From Dillenia suffruticosa (Eukaryota > Streptophyta > Magnoliopsida > Dilleniales > Dilleniaceae), in the NCBI GenBank assembly GCA_033439265.1, contig JAVTVX010000017.1, forward strand, positions 1,831,001 through 1,895,000: a DNA stretch of 64,000 nt, in the 5' to 3' direction. Position 1 is the first letter of the stretch; every line of letters starts with the position of its first letter. The position numbers and the translations under genes were made by a program. This document shows, piece after piece, positions 1 through 14,735 of the stretch. The notes under the pieces are model-generated. The model had not been told where the DNA came from and searched no databases. It saw nothing but the letters and a program-made list of their open reading frames with translations.

Positions 1-1490
1 AAGCTGTGGAGACTCTTGATCATGGCTAATAGGTGTCTACCGGTTTGATTTTTGCAGCAAGGACTCCATGACTTCGTTTGGCATCGAGTGAGCTTGGTTT
101 CAGCCAAGCGATGCTTGTAGTCCTTCTCGATATTTGTCAAGATTGAGGAAACTATTTTGATTCAACGGTTTTGGTTCCTTGCCTCGTAAACCCCTCCCCC
201 CAACGATAAGGAGACAAGTGCTTTGTATGATTATTGGTTTTTTATTGTTTGCCCACAGTTTTTTCTTTTTTTTTTTTTTGTGATTTATGATTTACTAGTT
301 TTGGTTTATCGTATTTAACCCTACGTTGGGGGGGGGGGGGGGGATGCTCATGTCAACCTGAGAATATTTTTAAATAAAAACAAAATAAAGTCTATAGTCT
401 ATACAGTCTCAATTGTTCTATAATTTTGATGTTCAATTTGAGGAATTTTTATGCTTACCTTCCATGTTTAGGATCATAAACACCATTTCAGGGAAAAAAA
501 AATCTTAGGAAAAGCAATATTTAAAACTCTAGTAGCACTAGTAATTTTTTTTTTAATATCGGGTCAGTGAACGATAGCCAATTTAATAAAATAAGGGCAT
601 GCAAATCGATATCCCATTTCAATAGTTAAACAAAATTTTAAAAGGAATTATATGCTTTATGTATAATTAGACATGTCTTAGCACCAAGCACTGTATAACA
701 CAAAAATAACGTTCAACAAAACTATATTTAAATAATCAAAGATTTGAAAAATGGAAAATTGAATGAAAATTGGAAGCATAACGGAGTCGAGTACCATTAA
801 ATAATTTTCACTAAATATGATTTAAAGAGAACGATACACCCTATTTTGAAAATATAATTAATTCTACACGAGAACAAAAAATATCTTAATTATTAAGAAT
901 GTTAACGTTCTGACAGGTAAATAACGAACAATAAAATTCAAAATAGTTCGCGGTGAAACGAGTGAATCTTATAAACCTAATATTTAATTCAAAAAAATCT
1001 TTAACCTCACTTACCAAAAGAACGGAACAACTGAAATTTGTATTTCGCGCTCGAAGGTGCAAAAATTATAAATATTGAATCATATTTTTGAAAATTCTTC
1101 ATATAATCAAAAGAAAATATTAAACATGTTAATTTATTTTTAATTATTAAGAATACCAACAAATTGAAAAGAAATATTATAAATAAAAGAAAGAATTCAG
1201 AATACTTACGCTTTTTGTATCAAACTCAAAAATTTCAATAGAAGACATTAATCATGATAATTCATTCAAATCCTAATATTGTATTATGGGCACAAATCAT
1301 ATCATAAAAATATTCAAAATAAATAAAAAGAAAGGTTGAAATGAGTAATTTACACCGACCACTGTCCATGTGCAGATGCAAAGATTCACATTCATATTAA
1401 AATTGATTTAGTATGAAATTTCTCGCTCTCTCTCTCTCTCTCTTTCTCTCTCTAAAACGCCCGATAATTCGTGCCTCTCTCGCACAAGCC
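1..1490. other. Intergenic, AT-rich upstream region
   Basis: No gene is recognised here. The stretch is AT-rich with no long reading frame, and contains a run of 16 G at 328-343 and a (CT)n tract at 1425-1453 just upstream of the next gene's TATA box. Confidence 0.6.
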
Positions 1491-1495
1491 GCACA

Positions 1496-1503
1496 TATAT
1501 AAA
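1496..1503 (+). promoter_or_regulatory. TATA box of the LDL3-like gene
   Basis: A TATATAAA motif lies about 680 bp upstream of the LDL3-like ATG, directly after a (CT)n tract, as is common in plant core promoters. Transcription would start near 1530 and leave a leader of roughly 650 nt. A possible 5'-UTR splice donor (CAG|GTCTGT) lies at 1738-1746; whether it is used cannot be told from sequence. Confidence 0.5.
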
Positions 1504-2181
1504 GCCCTACCCATTATTCATTTCACTGTACACTAACTTCTTTTTAATTGCATCTCCCTATCGTGTTCGTCTGTTGTTTAATTTATTTTCATTTTTATTT
1601 TTGCTGCTCCCGGCTTGGCATTAGAAGAGTCGACTTTACAAATTGCGGTGAAGGAGGAAGAGACGCTAACGTACGCAGGTCACTGGCGATAGCGACCTCT
1701 CAGGGACACCACCATCGCCCACAGCTTCATCTTCTTCACAGGTCTGTTCAATTCAACCACACTCTTCTTTCTTCTTAATTCCTTTTTGCTTTTTGTTCCT
1801 TTTCTTTGTTTTGGTATTCGCAGTGCCAGTGTTACAAATCAAGTTCCTGCAAACCCTAGATTGATTGTTTTTTTTAGGGGCATTAATTATCACGGCACTT
1901 GTACGGACTACAAGTGATTAGGTTTTATTTGTTTGAATAATGTTTTACAATTTTAGAATATTTGGTGGGGTTGTTTTGATTTGCGGTGTGAATTTTTTTG
2001 TATGACAGACGTGAAATTTTGAGGTATAATCTTTTGGGAATAGAGATAATTAAAATGTTTTTTTTTTTTTTTGGGTTGTGTGGTGGGGTGTGTGAATTCT
2101 AGGTATGATGTTCGTTTGGAGAATGAAGCTGCGCTAGGGTTTCTTTTTACAACAGCCAATTATTGAGTTAGGGTTGAAAAA

Positions 2182-5100
2182 ATGGATGGGGACGAGAAGA
2201 AATCTGTTAAGAAGAGATCCAAGACTGCAGAGATTGGTTTTGATTCGGAATACGATGAGCCTATTGGATCTTTGTTCAAGTTGAAGGGTAAGAAGAACCT
2301 TAAGAAGGCTAACGTTGTATTGAGCGATAAGAAACCTAAGAAGGATGAATCTAGGGCAGAAAAGGTGGTGGTTCTGAATGAGGAATTTGGGGGTATGGAT
2401 GATACGTTGGCTACTTTTAGGAAGAAACTGAAGGCACCGAAGAAAGATGGTGGTTCCCCGGGGGACAGTTCAGTTGTGAGTGTTTTGGAGCAAATGGATC
2501 AATCTCCAAATGGGCCAGTTGAAGGAGCTTTGGCAGCTGTGTGTGTTAGCTCTGATAATACCTTGGTAGAAGCGTTAGCAAACAAGTCCAAAAGAGAATC
2601 TAAGAGATCTGTGGTGGCAACCGAGGGTGAGACTTTGAGGGTTCATGCAGAGGTTGATGGTGGTTTGGGGTGTCAGAGATCTGCTGTAAGCTCATCTGAA
2701 AATTGGAATGATGAGGATCTAGGCCGTGGGCATGGATCAAGTTATTCAGATGAGAATTTTGATTATTCTTTGTCTAAGTTTGTCAAGAAGGCACATAATA
2801 ACTTGATCAAGAAATCTCTTTCTCATTCTGGTGTAAGACCAAGAGAGGGGGTTCAGGCTGATAATTCGGGCCAAACATCTGATGATTCTGCACCAGATTC
2901 TGGGGCTTTGCTAATAAAGAAGTCTTCTACTTCAGAGTTGGTGCATGAAAATGTTAAAGCAGAAGATGCTCCACAGCTAGAGCTGGATGTTGATCAGGAT
3001 AAGATTCTGAAAGATCAAAGTTTCCAAGATGTTTCAAATGACATTAAGGGAACCCTCTCTTCTAATGATCTATTTGAAGGGCATTCCTGCCCACAAAATG
3101 CAGGCAGGGTTATGACATTCGCACCTAATACAAATGATGAATCTAGTGGAACAGTTTCAGGGGATACAGTATCTGCATCATTGCTTCCAAGATCTCACTC
3201 TGGTTTGCTTGCTTGTTCGTCAAAGACTTCGAAACCCCGAAATGGCGAACTTATCAGCAATTTGGAAGGGAGTCAAGATGGGCCCAGACTGAGACCTTGT
3301 CGTTCAAATCCACCTTATGATGAATCCCCTGGGGATTCCCTTTCTCTACAAGTAAAGGAGAATTGCCCTTATCCTGGTCTGAAAGAAACACAGCTAAATG
3401 TCCAGGATAGGCTAAAACATTGTTTGATGGGCAAGGAAAGAAGCCTTGTTGATGATGTTAATATGTGGAATTCTGTTTCTGCCATGAAACTGGTGGAGGA
3501 AAATCATGGTTTTGATGAAGTTGGTGAGTTAAACAAATGTTCTGATGGTGGGCCTGATTTTGATCGATGCTCAAATGATTCCCAGCCCGTGGATGATCAT
3601 TCACCCTGTCCTAAAGAGACCAAGAAGAAGGAAGAAGAAACATTCTCTGATTCTGATGGTTCATTTAAAGTCTCTGGTATGGGAACCGAGGAGCCAAGTG
3701 TTAGTTCACTGTCTCTGCAGAAGGACGCCTATCCATGTGATGGCGGGTTTTGTTCCCCAACCATAATGTCCTACAGTTCTCATAAACGGAAGAACAAATC
3801 CAAGTCAAATATTCAAGGGGATTCTTTGAAGAATGGTGAAAACATGTGCCATCCTTTTACTGGACTTTCTCTGGACGAGGCTGCTCAAGTAATTACTAAG
3901 AGTGGCTCTGTTTCAAAAGAGACATGTCCTGGGGGTCATGATTATGTTTCTGTAAAAGAGGAAGCTTATGGAGCTCCTTCGCCATCCCCTCTTCCTGATC
4001 AAAATGACAAATGTTCAGATGATGCTGGTTCTCTACCAGATTCTGAAAATTTTGATATTAAGCAGTTGGCAGCACAGCGTACTGGGCGCAATGCTAAAAA
4101 GCGTCGGCACAGGGACATGGCTTATGAGGGGGATTTTTATTGGGAAAGTCTGATGCATGAGGAAAGTTTCTTTGAAAATAATCAAACTGTAGATGGTGAA
4201 TGTTCATTTAAACCAAAAGAGAAGTCTGATCCCTCTTCAAATTTGGCAATAGATGCTGAAATTGGCGGGGCAGCGGCAGTATCAGCTGGACTGAAAGCTC
4301 GTGCAGCCTGTCTGGTTGAGAAGATCAAATTCAAGGATGTATTGAAGCGCAAAGGTGGGCTCCAGGAATATTTGGAGTGCAGGTTTGTGTTCATTTCTTA
4401 GACTGGTTGAATCTTGCTGATTGGTGTGAACCCATTGGTAGTCCATGGCATAAACCTTTTGTTTAAATTGTAAATTGTTCTTTTGACCCATACCTGTGTA
4501 TTTAAAAGTACCTGAGCTATGCTTCTTATATAGGAAAAAGGTACTCAAATGATGCTATGGCTCCTGGATATGTATGTTCTCATTGAATACCTGAGCCTAT
4601 GATTCAAACTAGCTTGCAACTATCCTGTAACCATCTGTAAAAGGATCTTAAAATTGCCTTTTCCAGTCTTTTATCTCCTAAACTACTGGCGTCCTACAGT
4701 TGACGCCGTATGATCTATTAATTGATGTCCTTGCACAGCTTGAATCTGTGCCTATGATCTATTAATTGATGTCTTTGCACATCTTGAATCTATGTTCTTC
4801 ATGAATACTCCATTCTTTGAAGACATAAATTAAAATGGAAAATGAAAATTCATCTGGAAAAAGATGAACATTTGGGATGGCACTGCTAACTTTTGCTCTT
4901 AGCAATTTGTTTGTCCTGCAAGGAAAAAATTAAAGAAATTCAATTCACTAGAAGTAAAACAACTAGAAAATGCAAATGGAGTTTAGCTAATTGCAATTTC
5001 CTTGATAGGTTTCCTTTTGTAATGACCCAATTGTACTTTTAAGAATTACTATGCTCACGGCTTTAGAAATATTTAAAGACTATATGTCCGTTGCTATTAT

Positions 5101-8100
5101 AAATTTGTAGTTTTGCATCAAATGAAACTTTCATCTTTATACTTCTCTTCCTGTATTTTATTTATTATTTACTTTTGTCAGATGAAACTTTCAACTTTAT
5201 CTCTCTCTCTCTAATTTTATTTTTGGTGCTGCATTTCATTAGGTTTTCCCTTCTTGTTACATGAGGAGAACACTGTTTCTTTTATTTAGTTTTATGTATT
5301 TATATATTTATTTATTTTTGCTGGAAATTATTTGCTTGGTTCATTGCAGAAATCATATTTTAGGCCTTTGGAGTAAAGATGTTAGCCGTATCTTGCCCCT
5401 AACTGATTGTGGAGTCACTGAGATGCCTTTGGAGGATGAATCACAAAGAGCTTCCATGATCAGGGAGATATATGAATTTCTTGATCAACGTGTAAGTTTG
5501 TTCTCTCATATCCCAGCAGTACCAGTACTAGTTACTACCCAAATTTTCCCTTGTTGGAGGACATTTTATGTTTATCGGTTGATTTCACAAATGCTTATGT
5601 TTTTGACCATTGACTGCCAGTTGTCATTTGATTCCTATTCCTCTAGTCATCAACCTATATACTAACAAGTTTTCTCCAGGGTTATATAAACGTAGGTATT
5701 GCTTCCGCAAAGGAGAAAGCAGAAGTTAGTGCTAAACATAACTACAAACTTCTGAAATATAAGAGCTTTGTCGATAAATCTGGGGCTTCCGTTGCTGATT
5801 CAGAGGATGGGGTTTCTTTCATTCTTGGTCGCATTAAAAGTTCAGAGATTTCCTTGGATGAAAAGAGTGGTGCTATTGTTGATTTTGAAAACTTGGCATC
5901 TGAATCACCAAAAGGTAGAGAATATGATTGCAGGAAGACTTCAGAATTTTCTACTTCAGCTCAACCTGAAGAAACTCTTACAGTTAGTGAGCTGGAAAAA
6001 GATTCCAGTGGTGCAAAATTGGCTGATCAAATGGCTACTTTGGATGTTTCCAGTAATGGTCCACCCAATGAAATGCTGTCTAATGAAGTGATGTCTTGTA
6101 TGCCTTCAGAGCTTACGAATTGCAGTAATGGTGTTCAGTCCAGGCTAAGTGATATTGGGAAGGACAGTAATATTATGCAGCATAGATCAGAAGTGCAGAA
6201 GAAAGTCATTGTGATTGGAGCTGGTCCTGCTGGGTTAACTGCAGCACGTCACTTACAACGCCAGGGGTTTTCTGTCACTGTCCTCGAAGCTAGGAGTCGG
6301 ATAGGGGGCAGAGTCTATACTGATAAATTCTCTCTCTCTGTTCCAGTCGACCTTGGGGCCAGCATTATTACAGGTGTTGAGGCCGATGTGGCCACTGAAA
6401 GAAGGCCGGATCCTTCCTCTCTGGTTTGTGCTCAGCTAGGCCTTGAATTGACTGTTCTGAATAGCGACTGCCCTCTATATGATATTATATCAGGTCAAAA
6501 AGTTCCTGCAGTTATGGATGAAGCTTTAGAAGCAGAATACAATGGCCTCCTTGATGATATGGTTCTGCTTGTCGCTCAAAAAGGTGAATGTGCAATGAAA
6601 ATGTCTCTCGAGGATGGTCTGGAATATGCATTAAAGAGGCGTCGAATGGCTCGGTCTGAAACAGAAAGGGAAGGAAGTGAATTGCATCACTCGGTGGATG
6701 TCTCATTTGAATCTGATAAAGATGATTGCAAACTTCTTGTGGGAAAAAATTCCAGGGAAGAAATTTTAAGTCCTCTAGAAAGGAGAGTTATGGATTGGCA
6801 TTTTGCTAATTTGGAGTATGGCTGTGCTGCCTTACTTAAAGAAGTCTCTCTTCCTTACTGGAATCAGGATGATGTTTATGGAGGATTTGGGGGCCCGCAT
6901 TGTATGATTAAAGGAGGTTACAGTAGAGTTGTTGAATGTCTTGGAGAAGGTCTAGAGATCCTATTGAATCATGTAGTGACACAAGTATCATACTGTGTAA
7001 AGGACAATTTGGCTGCGGATCAGTGTTGCAAAGTTAAGATCACCACATCTGATGGCAATGAGTTTTCAGGAGATGCTGTCCTTGTCACAGTGCCCCTTGG
7101 GTGCTTAAAGGCAGAAGCAATAAAGTTTACACCACCATTACCACAATGGAAACATTCTTCCATCCAACGGCTTGGTTTTGGTGTCCTTAATAAAGTAGTT
7201 TTGGAGTTCCCTGAAGTGTTTTGGGATGATTCTGTGGATTACTTTGGAGCAACTGCAGAGGAAACAACCAGGAGGGGCCACTGCTTTATGTTCTGGAATG
7301 TCAAGAAAACAGTTGGAGCACCTGTACTGATTGCTTTGGTTGTTGGTAAGGCAGCCATTGATGGGCAAAACATGAACTCATCTGATCATGTAAACCATGC
7401 ATTAATGGTTCTCCGTAAGCTTTTTGGGGGAAGGGTGCCTGATCCAGTTGCTTCTGTTGTTACAGACTGGGGCAGAGATCCTTATAGTTATGGTGCTTAC
7501 TCTTATGTTGCTGTGGGAGCATCTGGGGAAGACTATGACATACTGGGTAGACCTGTTGAAAATTGTGTATTTTTTGCTGGTGAGGCTACCTGTAAGGAGC
7601 ATCCTGACACTGTAGGAGGTGCAATGATGAGTGGACTTCGAGAGGCAGTACGTATGCTTGATATATTGAATACTGGAAGTGACTACACAGCAGAAGTGGA
7701 AGCACTGGAGGCTGCACAAAAACATTCGGACAGTGAAAGAAACGAGCTTAGGGACATTATAAAGAGACTGGAGGCAGTCGAGCTCTCTAATGTCCTTTAC
7801 AAGAAGTCCTTGGATGGGGCTCAAATTTTGACAAAGGGAGCTTTACTACAAGACATCTTTCCCAATGCAAAAACTACTGCTGGGCGATTGCACCTGGCCA
7901 AAGAAATGTTGAAGCTCCCTGTTAATGCTCTCAAGTCCTTTGCAGGGACCAAAGAAGGGCTTAGTACCCTCAACTCATGGATACTGGTATTGTTGCACTC
8001 ACTTTTTACTTCTATATATGTTAAAATCTTGGGCAAATTTTTTAAAAAATAAGTACCATAGTTTCCTGCATTTATCCTTTGTATACTTTTTTAAAACCTG

Positions 8101-11100
8101 ATGCTTAAAAAAAATTCTGTAAATAGTTACAACAAAAATACCATAACACACTATTAGTTTTGACATGCGAATCTTCTACTAAGTATTTGATTTGGAGTTT
8201 AGATATTGTATTTAAGACAAGTACTTGTGTAACCGTAGTTTACAAGATTTTGCTAGCATATAGAGATTTTGCAATTAACTTTCAATTTATAATACTTTTC
8301 AAATGAATAGTTAAGGGAAATTTAGTAAATAGCATTATTTAAAATTGACTTTCACATTTTACTTTTTGGTTTCAAGCACATGATTTCATTTGCCAATGAG
8401 CTCTATAATTCAGTTCATTAATGAACTGAACTCCTTTTTCATTGGTTCCAAGCACAAGGTTATGGAACTTCTATGGAGAACTGAAAAATCTTTGTTGACC
8501 GGTATTGCATTCTTAATTTCCCCAGTAATTATTTGTTGCAATGATTATATTTTGAGGGAAAATGCTGTTTCATTTATACCAGGATTCCTTGGGGAAGGAT
8601 GGTACACAACTTTTGCGTCATTGTGTTCGTCTTCTCGTGCTTGTTTCAACTGATCTCTTGGCAGTTCGTTTGTCAGGTATTTTGAGAAGCAGTAGTATTA
8701 TTTTTCCTGTAACTGGAGATGTAAAATGAAAAATTATTCTTCTGCTTCCTGTTGTTCTTCATTTTGAGTTATTTAATATTGGAAGGACATTGCTATAAAA
8801 GTTAGTGGTATTTACTGGTGTGTCTCATAATAATTTTGGTAAGAGAATTATATAGCTAACTGAATTCGGATTGTAATATCAATTACATTCTCTGCTTGCA
8901 TTTGCCCTGTCATTCTGTCTGAGTAAAACATTTCTTGGACTACACTGGCAGTGGGATTATTTAGGTGAAATATGTGTAATATTGTTGCTTTTGGTAGCCA
9001 TATGCCATATTGATGGCTAGAGAGAAATGCACGAACATTCAAATATTAAATTCTATGCGGCAACTCATTTGAACTGGGATAGTAATTTTGGCATAGAGTT
9101 TTTGAGAATGTCCATGTCATACATCTAAATGGACTGGCTACCCTTATCCGTGAGATGTGCTTTTTGTTTCTACTGTTTTTCCTTTCATCTGCTCAGATTA
9201 TACCTTTCTGCATCTTTTCCCTCTATTTCAATCGATCTTTTTTTTTAATTTAAAATATATTGGCAATATTTCAGATTGCATATGTCAAAAGGCATGGCAC
9301 ATTCAGTTATTGGACTCAATGACATTATGCCCTTTTCTACTGTGCTGTGCAGGTATAGGAAAAACTGTGAAAGAAAAAGTCTGTGTACATACAAGTCGTG
9401 ATATTCGAGCCATAGCTAGCCAGCTGGTTAGTGTTTGGGTTGAGATTTTCCGCAAGGAAAAAGCTTCTAATGGTGGACTAAAGCTATTGAAGCAAGCAGC
9501 TGGTGTGGATTCTACAAAATCTAAATCTGCTAAAGATCCAGGTTCAGGAAGGCCACCATTGCGTTCACATTATGATGCCTTGGATGCCAAGGGAAGATTG
9601 CAGGTTCCTGCTTCTGCCAGATGCTTGTCTCCTTCTAATACAAAGTTGGGGGTTAATATGTCAAGGTCCCATAGCTCAAGAGGCAAATTGAATATGAAGG
9701 GAGAGGAGGAATCAAGGGCCTTATCTAAGGAAGAGCGAGCTGCAATTGCTGCTGCTGAAGCAGCACGAGTAGCTGCTATTGCTGCTGCTGAGGTTTGTTT
9801 CTGATTACTGCATTTGCAAGCGATGATATATAAAACATCCGATATGTGCAAAAGTATAATTGTCTCGTTTAGAGAAGGAAAAGAATCTAGGAAAATGATT
9901 TGTGATTTTTTATGACCATTTTATAAGAAGCAGAGATAGTTATATAAAGCAAAAGAAAAAGTTATTTGTTTGACTTTAAATTGAGGTAAATAATGTCTAT
10001 AAAACCCTAGACCCCAAGCAGCTGTCTCTGGAGGAGTTCAAATTTGACTGAACCAAGTTCGCCTTGTGACTGTGACAAATTTTGTATCAACACGACAGTG
10101 TTAGACTCTGATTATTTCTTGGGTAATTGCTTCCACTTTTTTGCCTTTTTGCATGCAGTAGAGAAAGATAGAAATTGATCTAAACCTGTGAGAAAAATAT
10201 ACTGTTTTTTTTGGGCAAGTCATAACTCGAGCTCTTTCTATTTTTTTTTGGTTCTTTGTTTTATGGATGCGGTGGGTTCATGGTTCTTTTCTTCTCTATG
10301 CTTTCTTTTCTCTATTCATCTTTGCCCTTGCCCTTGCCCTATCCTTTCTATTCTTGAGTCTTAATGGTTGTTGCATGTTACAGGCATATGCATCTACAGA
10401 GGCTGAGTGCAATGCACCGCTGCAGCTGCCTAAGATACCTTCATTTCACAAATTTGCCAGGCGAGAACAATATGCACAGATGGATGAGTCAGATCTTCGA
10501 AGGAAGTGGTCTGGTGCCATGAGCAAGCAAGATTGCTTATCAGAGATAGACTCCAGAAACTGCAGAGTAAGGGATTGGTCAGTTGATTTCTCTGCTGCAT
10601 GTGTCAACCTTGATAATTCAAAATTGTCAGCTGATAATCTCTCACAACGGAGCCATTCAAATGAGATTGGGTGCCAATTGAACTTAAGAGAGCTCTCTGG
10701 AGAAAGTGCAGCAGTAGACAGCAGTATATTCACAAAAGCCTGGGTTGATTCTGCGGGCAGTGTAGGGGTAAAGGACTATCATGCTATAGAGAGATGGCAA
10801 TCACAAGCAGCTGCTGCTGATTCGGGTTTCTTTCCTATGACTATGCATGCCACATATGAGGAGGACTCAAATACAAACTCAAGATTACCTCACTGGAGAC
10901 ATGAGGGAACAGCTCAGGAAAGTTCAGTATCACAAGCTACTGTTGTGAAAGGGTTGACAGACAATCAACGAAGAGGACCAGAGCGTGTAAAACAGGCTGT
11001 TGTTGATTATGTTGCCTCGTTGCTCATGCCTTTGTACAAAGCAAGGAAAATTGATAAGGATGGATACAAGTCAATAATGAAGAAAAGTGCTACCAAGGTC

Positions 11101-11678
11101 ACTTACTTTTTCCAGTGAAATGTTGGAAAGGATTATGGGCTTTCTGGTTTTTAAATTCCTTTTGCTTGATTAGTTCAGCAATTCCAACTATTATGTTTTT
11201 ATGATTTGCTTTTTCGTTTTGGTCACATTTTAGGTCATGGAGCAAACAACAGATGCAGAGAAAGCTATGGCTGTTCCTGAGTTTCTGGATTTTAAGCGTA
11301 AAAATAAGGTGGATATGCTGTTTGTTGGATATGTTTATTGAATGCTTATTTTGGATATTGGTTTTTACACCTCTCTGAACGTAAGACTTCGTTGTTGCTA
11401 GCGTGTGGTCCTTATGTGGGATTAGTATTTTGGCTGGTTCTACCTAAGTAGCTATAATGGTACACTGCCTCATCAACCACTCACCAGCACACGAAATTTT
11501 TTTTGGAGAAAACCCTTTTGAAACATGGGGAGCTTTTATTGCATTGAATTTCTACTTGTAACTTATTTCTTGCATGCCTTTTGAATGTGTTCCAATTTCA
11601 TTATTGCAGATTCGTGCTTTTGTGGACAAGTTGATCGAGAGACATATGGCCATGATGAAACCAGTTGACAAATCTTGA
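2182..11678 (+). CDS. LDL3: Lysine-specific histone demethylase 1 homolog 3 (LDL3-like), 8 coding exons
   Basis: Coding exons: 2182-4382, 5350-5491, 5680-7986, 8583-8676, 9353-9792, 10384-11097, 11234-11308 and 11610-11678. They join in frame to 2013 residues. A long low-complexity N-terminus is followed by a SWIRM domain (about 701-815), an FAD-dependent amine oxidase domain with the dinucleotide motif GAGPAGLTAARHL near residue 961, the flavin-facing lysine in GVLNKVVLEF near 1286 (equivalent to human LSD1 Lys661), and the C-terminal FAD motif FFAGEATCKEHPDTVGGAM near 1411. The last 90 or so residues look like an SRI fold, which binds the RNA polymerase II tail. Family knowledge: Arabidopsis LDL3 removes H3K4me2 over transcribed genes and acts in shoot regeneration. 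The enzyme would be nuclear. It is longer than the Arabidopsis protein (about 1630 residues), mainly in the N-terminal part, and no break is seen. The ATG chosen is the first in the long exon. Confidence 0.93.
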
Positions 11679-14600
11679 TAGTCTGGAGATAAGATATAGG
11701 CTGGTCATATCTTGTGCCCTTCATTATACGATTCACAGAAGTTGACCCATTTTTGATTCGGCTTACAAGTGCAGCAATTCAGAGCGGTGGGACACCAGAT
11801 GGTGGACCTGGACTGCACTTTCTGTTTATGCCTGGAAAAACCTGAATTCTACTGCTAGTAGCTTGGGCAAAATTGGTCCATGGAGCATCTTCCAATCTGA
11901 GCATAGCAGGGTACTGAGATTTCTCATGCCTAATTCTTTGATGGCTTCTTGGAATCATTTATTCACTGGGACTCCATTCTGTATCCAAGAAGGCCTCCAA
12001 TATAGAAAATGAGATCAGTGCAAGTGGCAAATCGTGCTTGTCTAGAATTAGTTAATGGGCATTGGCTTGCTTCAAACATCAAACTCCCAGAAGCACTGGG
12101 TTGATCGTCCAACTAGATTTGTACTTCAAACCTGAATTTAGCCCTAAATTTTGTAGGGGATCCATATAGACGAGACATTTTTTGATTTTGACCGTTTCCT
12201 TTTTTCTTCTTAATGTTGTACAGCTTCAGATTGTTCTTGTTCTCAACAAGCTAACATACTTTTCTTTCTCCATTTATTTTCTCCGGTGCCGTTTCCAATT
12301 TTACTGTCTTTTCATCTTTCTGTATGATAGCAGAAACAATTCTCTCTCTCATGATTTTTGCAGTCAGGGTCAGGAGCAAGGCAAGCAGTTGCTTCTTTTT
12401 TCCAGTCCTGCCCCTTGAGAAGAGCAAATCTTCGTGGAAATTAGTATGTAGATTAATTGTTTTATCTTGGCTCTTGTCCTTGACATCTGTCTGAAATCGA
12501 GGTGGTTCCTAGTTCTATTTCATCTTTTACCATGACTTCATATGCAGCATTTGAGTAATTATATTCCTCATTGCAGGTTTTGTTGGATCAGGCTTTTTAA
12601 TACTACTGCACACCTGGAAGAGAAGAAAGACTTTGTTCTCTCTAACTCCTCCCCCCTCCTCTCCCTCCTCGTACTGGTACAAAATTTACAGATCTACAAG
12701 TTTTCACAAGCAATTGGAGAGAGGCATTTTCATAGCTCTTTTATGTTTCTTAGCCTGGCAGGTTTGGACCTTCTTCACTGTCATATTTATAACAGATAAG
12801 GGCTCTCAGAGTTGTTCTTGTTATGCTTTATGCAAATTTGGGATTTTTACCTTGTGATCTGTGAATCACATATTTGTTGTATCCTAATTACCCTTGTGAT
12901 AGTTTACTTCATTTTCATGCAAGTTAGGATCAGGGGCTCATTTTATTGTCTTTAAACTAATGCATGATACTTCATGTCTGTGGACTGGAGTGTGTCTGAA
13001 ATGGTTTTTGGTTTGTATAATGAGCTTTTGAACTTTAAATCTCATGCTATTAGGGTATTATCTGTTCTCAAGCTATGAGATGGTTGAGGTCCCGTGGCTT
13101 GCTGTTGTTGAAGTTGGAACCACCTGAATACCATCAACTTATTCTTGGACTCTCCATGTTATTTTGGTTCGTTCTTAGTAGGTGGTATCTTTATAACTTC
13201 TGAATTGTGAATTAAATTAAACTCCCTTCCAATTGGTTTGGTCTCCTCACTTCTGGTCAGTAATTAGCTACTACCATCAGTGGCGATGGCACAATAATTT
13301 ACTTCCTTTTGCATATTATTTGAACTGCGACTTTTCATGGTTTAAGCCAAACGCTTTCTATTGCATATGGGAATTTCTATTAATGGCCATTTAAATAGAA
13401 CCCGAGGTGGGGGAAGACCTCATCTTTTTTTCCAGTCATGTTACGTAGAGAAATGTGATTACCCAATGTGAATGAAAATCAAAATTCAGTTTTTGATCAG
13501 CTGTTGAAACACAATATATGACTGCGTTTCAGAGTTCAGCTTTTCTCTCCTGCCAGTCTTTTGTTGGACCCTAAGGATAATTGTTTCATGCGATTAAATA
13601 GCGAACAAAATTGCATGTTTGACTGTATTTTTTTCTGGGTACGCCTTCCCAATTGAGATCTCGTTAATTCAGTCATTGTTCGGTTGGCAGTTGTTTCTGC
13701 ACTCTTCCATTCCATGCATATGTTTATTTGTGTTTTCTTGGGTATTCTGGGATTGTCATAACTCTTGAAGTCACAGAAAAGGGCAGTATTAGATACTATG
13801 CTCTCGTCGGTTACTTGACTTATAACTAATAAATGCAGACCTTAAAAAATATATCCAATGCTGATGTCTTAATTTACAACAATAAAAATCAAATCTTTAT
13901 CCTATTAAGTACGGTCCGGGTCAAATATTTGAATTGTTTTACGTTATTATATTTTATCGCATGTTCATTTATATGATTATTTTCTTTGTATGATAATAAT
14001 AATTATGTTTTTATTTCACATAAGTAGAATCAGTGATATGAGTAATCATGTTATTTTATTTTATCTTGTATGATATTTTTATATATATTTAGATAATTCA
14101 TATTATACTTTATTATCATTGTTATTTAAGTTAATGTCTTAAATTTTATTTTTATTTAATTTTGAGTTTGAAATTAAGATAATATTTTAATTATATAATT
14201 AAAAATATAAATAATTTTTATTTTAAGTGATTTATAAATCATTTTTAATGGATAGCATCAATGATGTGATACTATTAATATGATAATGATAATAGAATCG
14301 TCCGTTAACGTGTGATTTGATGTTCATAACAAGTTTTGATCGAAATAATACGTTCGAATAATTTAAAATTTTTATGAGGGAATAAAAATAACAAATTTCG
14401 TAAAGAAAAATAAAAGTTAAAAAGGAAAAAGGAAAAGGAAAACCCTTGTCGAGAGTCCGTTGTTTGCGGGTGGGAAGGTGGCTGTGCCGGGTTCAGGCGG
14501 GAGGGCATCGCGGTAAATTTGTCTAGACTCTCCCTCCCGGACGCTCACGGGTTCTCCCATTTATCTTCTTCTATAACGCCGCGAAATTATTAACAGTACG

Positions 14601-14735
14601 ACGAAAACACGCAGGCATCGCGAAACTTCTTTCCCCCCCTCCCCCACTCTCTCTCTCTCTCCTGCGGAGCACAGAAAAGGAGATTCATCAGATCCGGTCG
14701 GTTTCTTCTCTGTAAATCAAATCGGAAAAAAAAAA
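11679..14735. other. 3' UTR of LDL3-like gene and intergenic region
   Basis: The first few hundred bases are probably LDL3-like 3' UTR. The short reading frames near 12.2-12.9 kb show no protein family I recognise. 13.85-14.35 kb is very AT-rich. The last 200 bases before the next gene are CT-rich and would hold its promoter and leader. Confidence 0.5.

Noticed and set aside
12182-12857. Short frames downstream of the LDL3-like gene
   Set aside because: Low complexity, rich in Phe/Leu/Ser from T-rich DNA, no family and no splice support.
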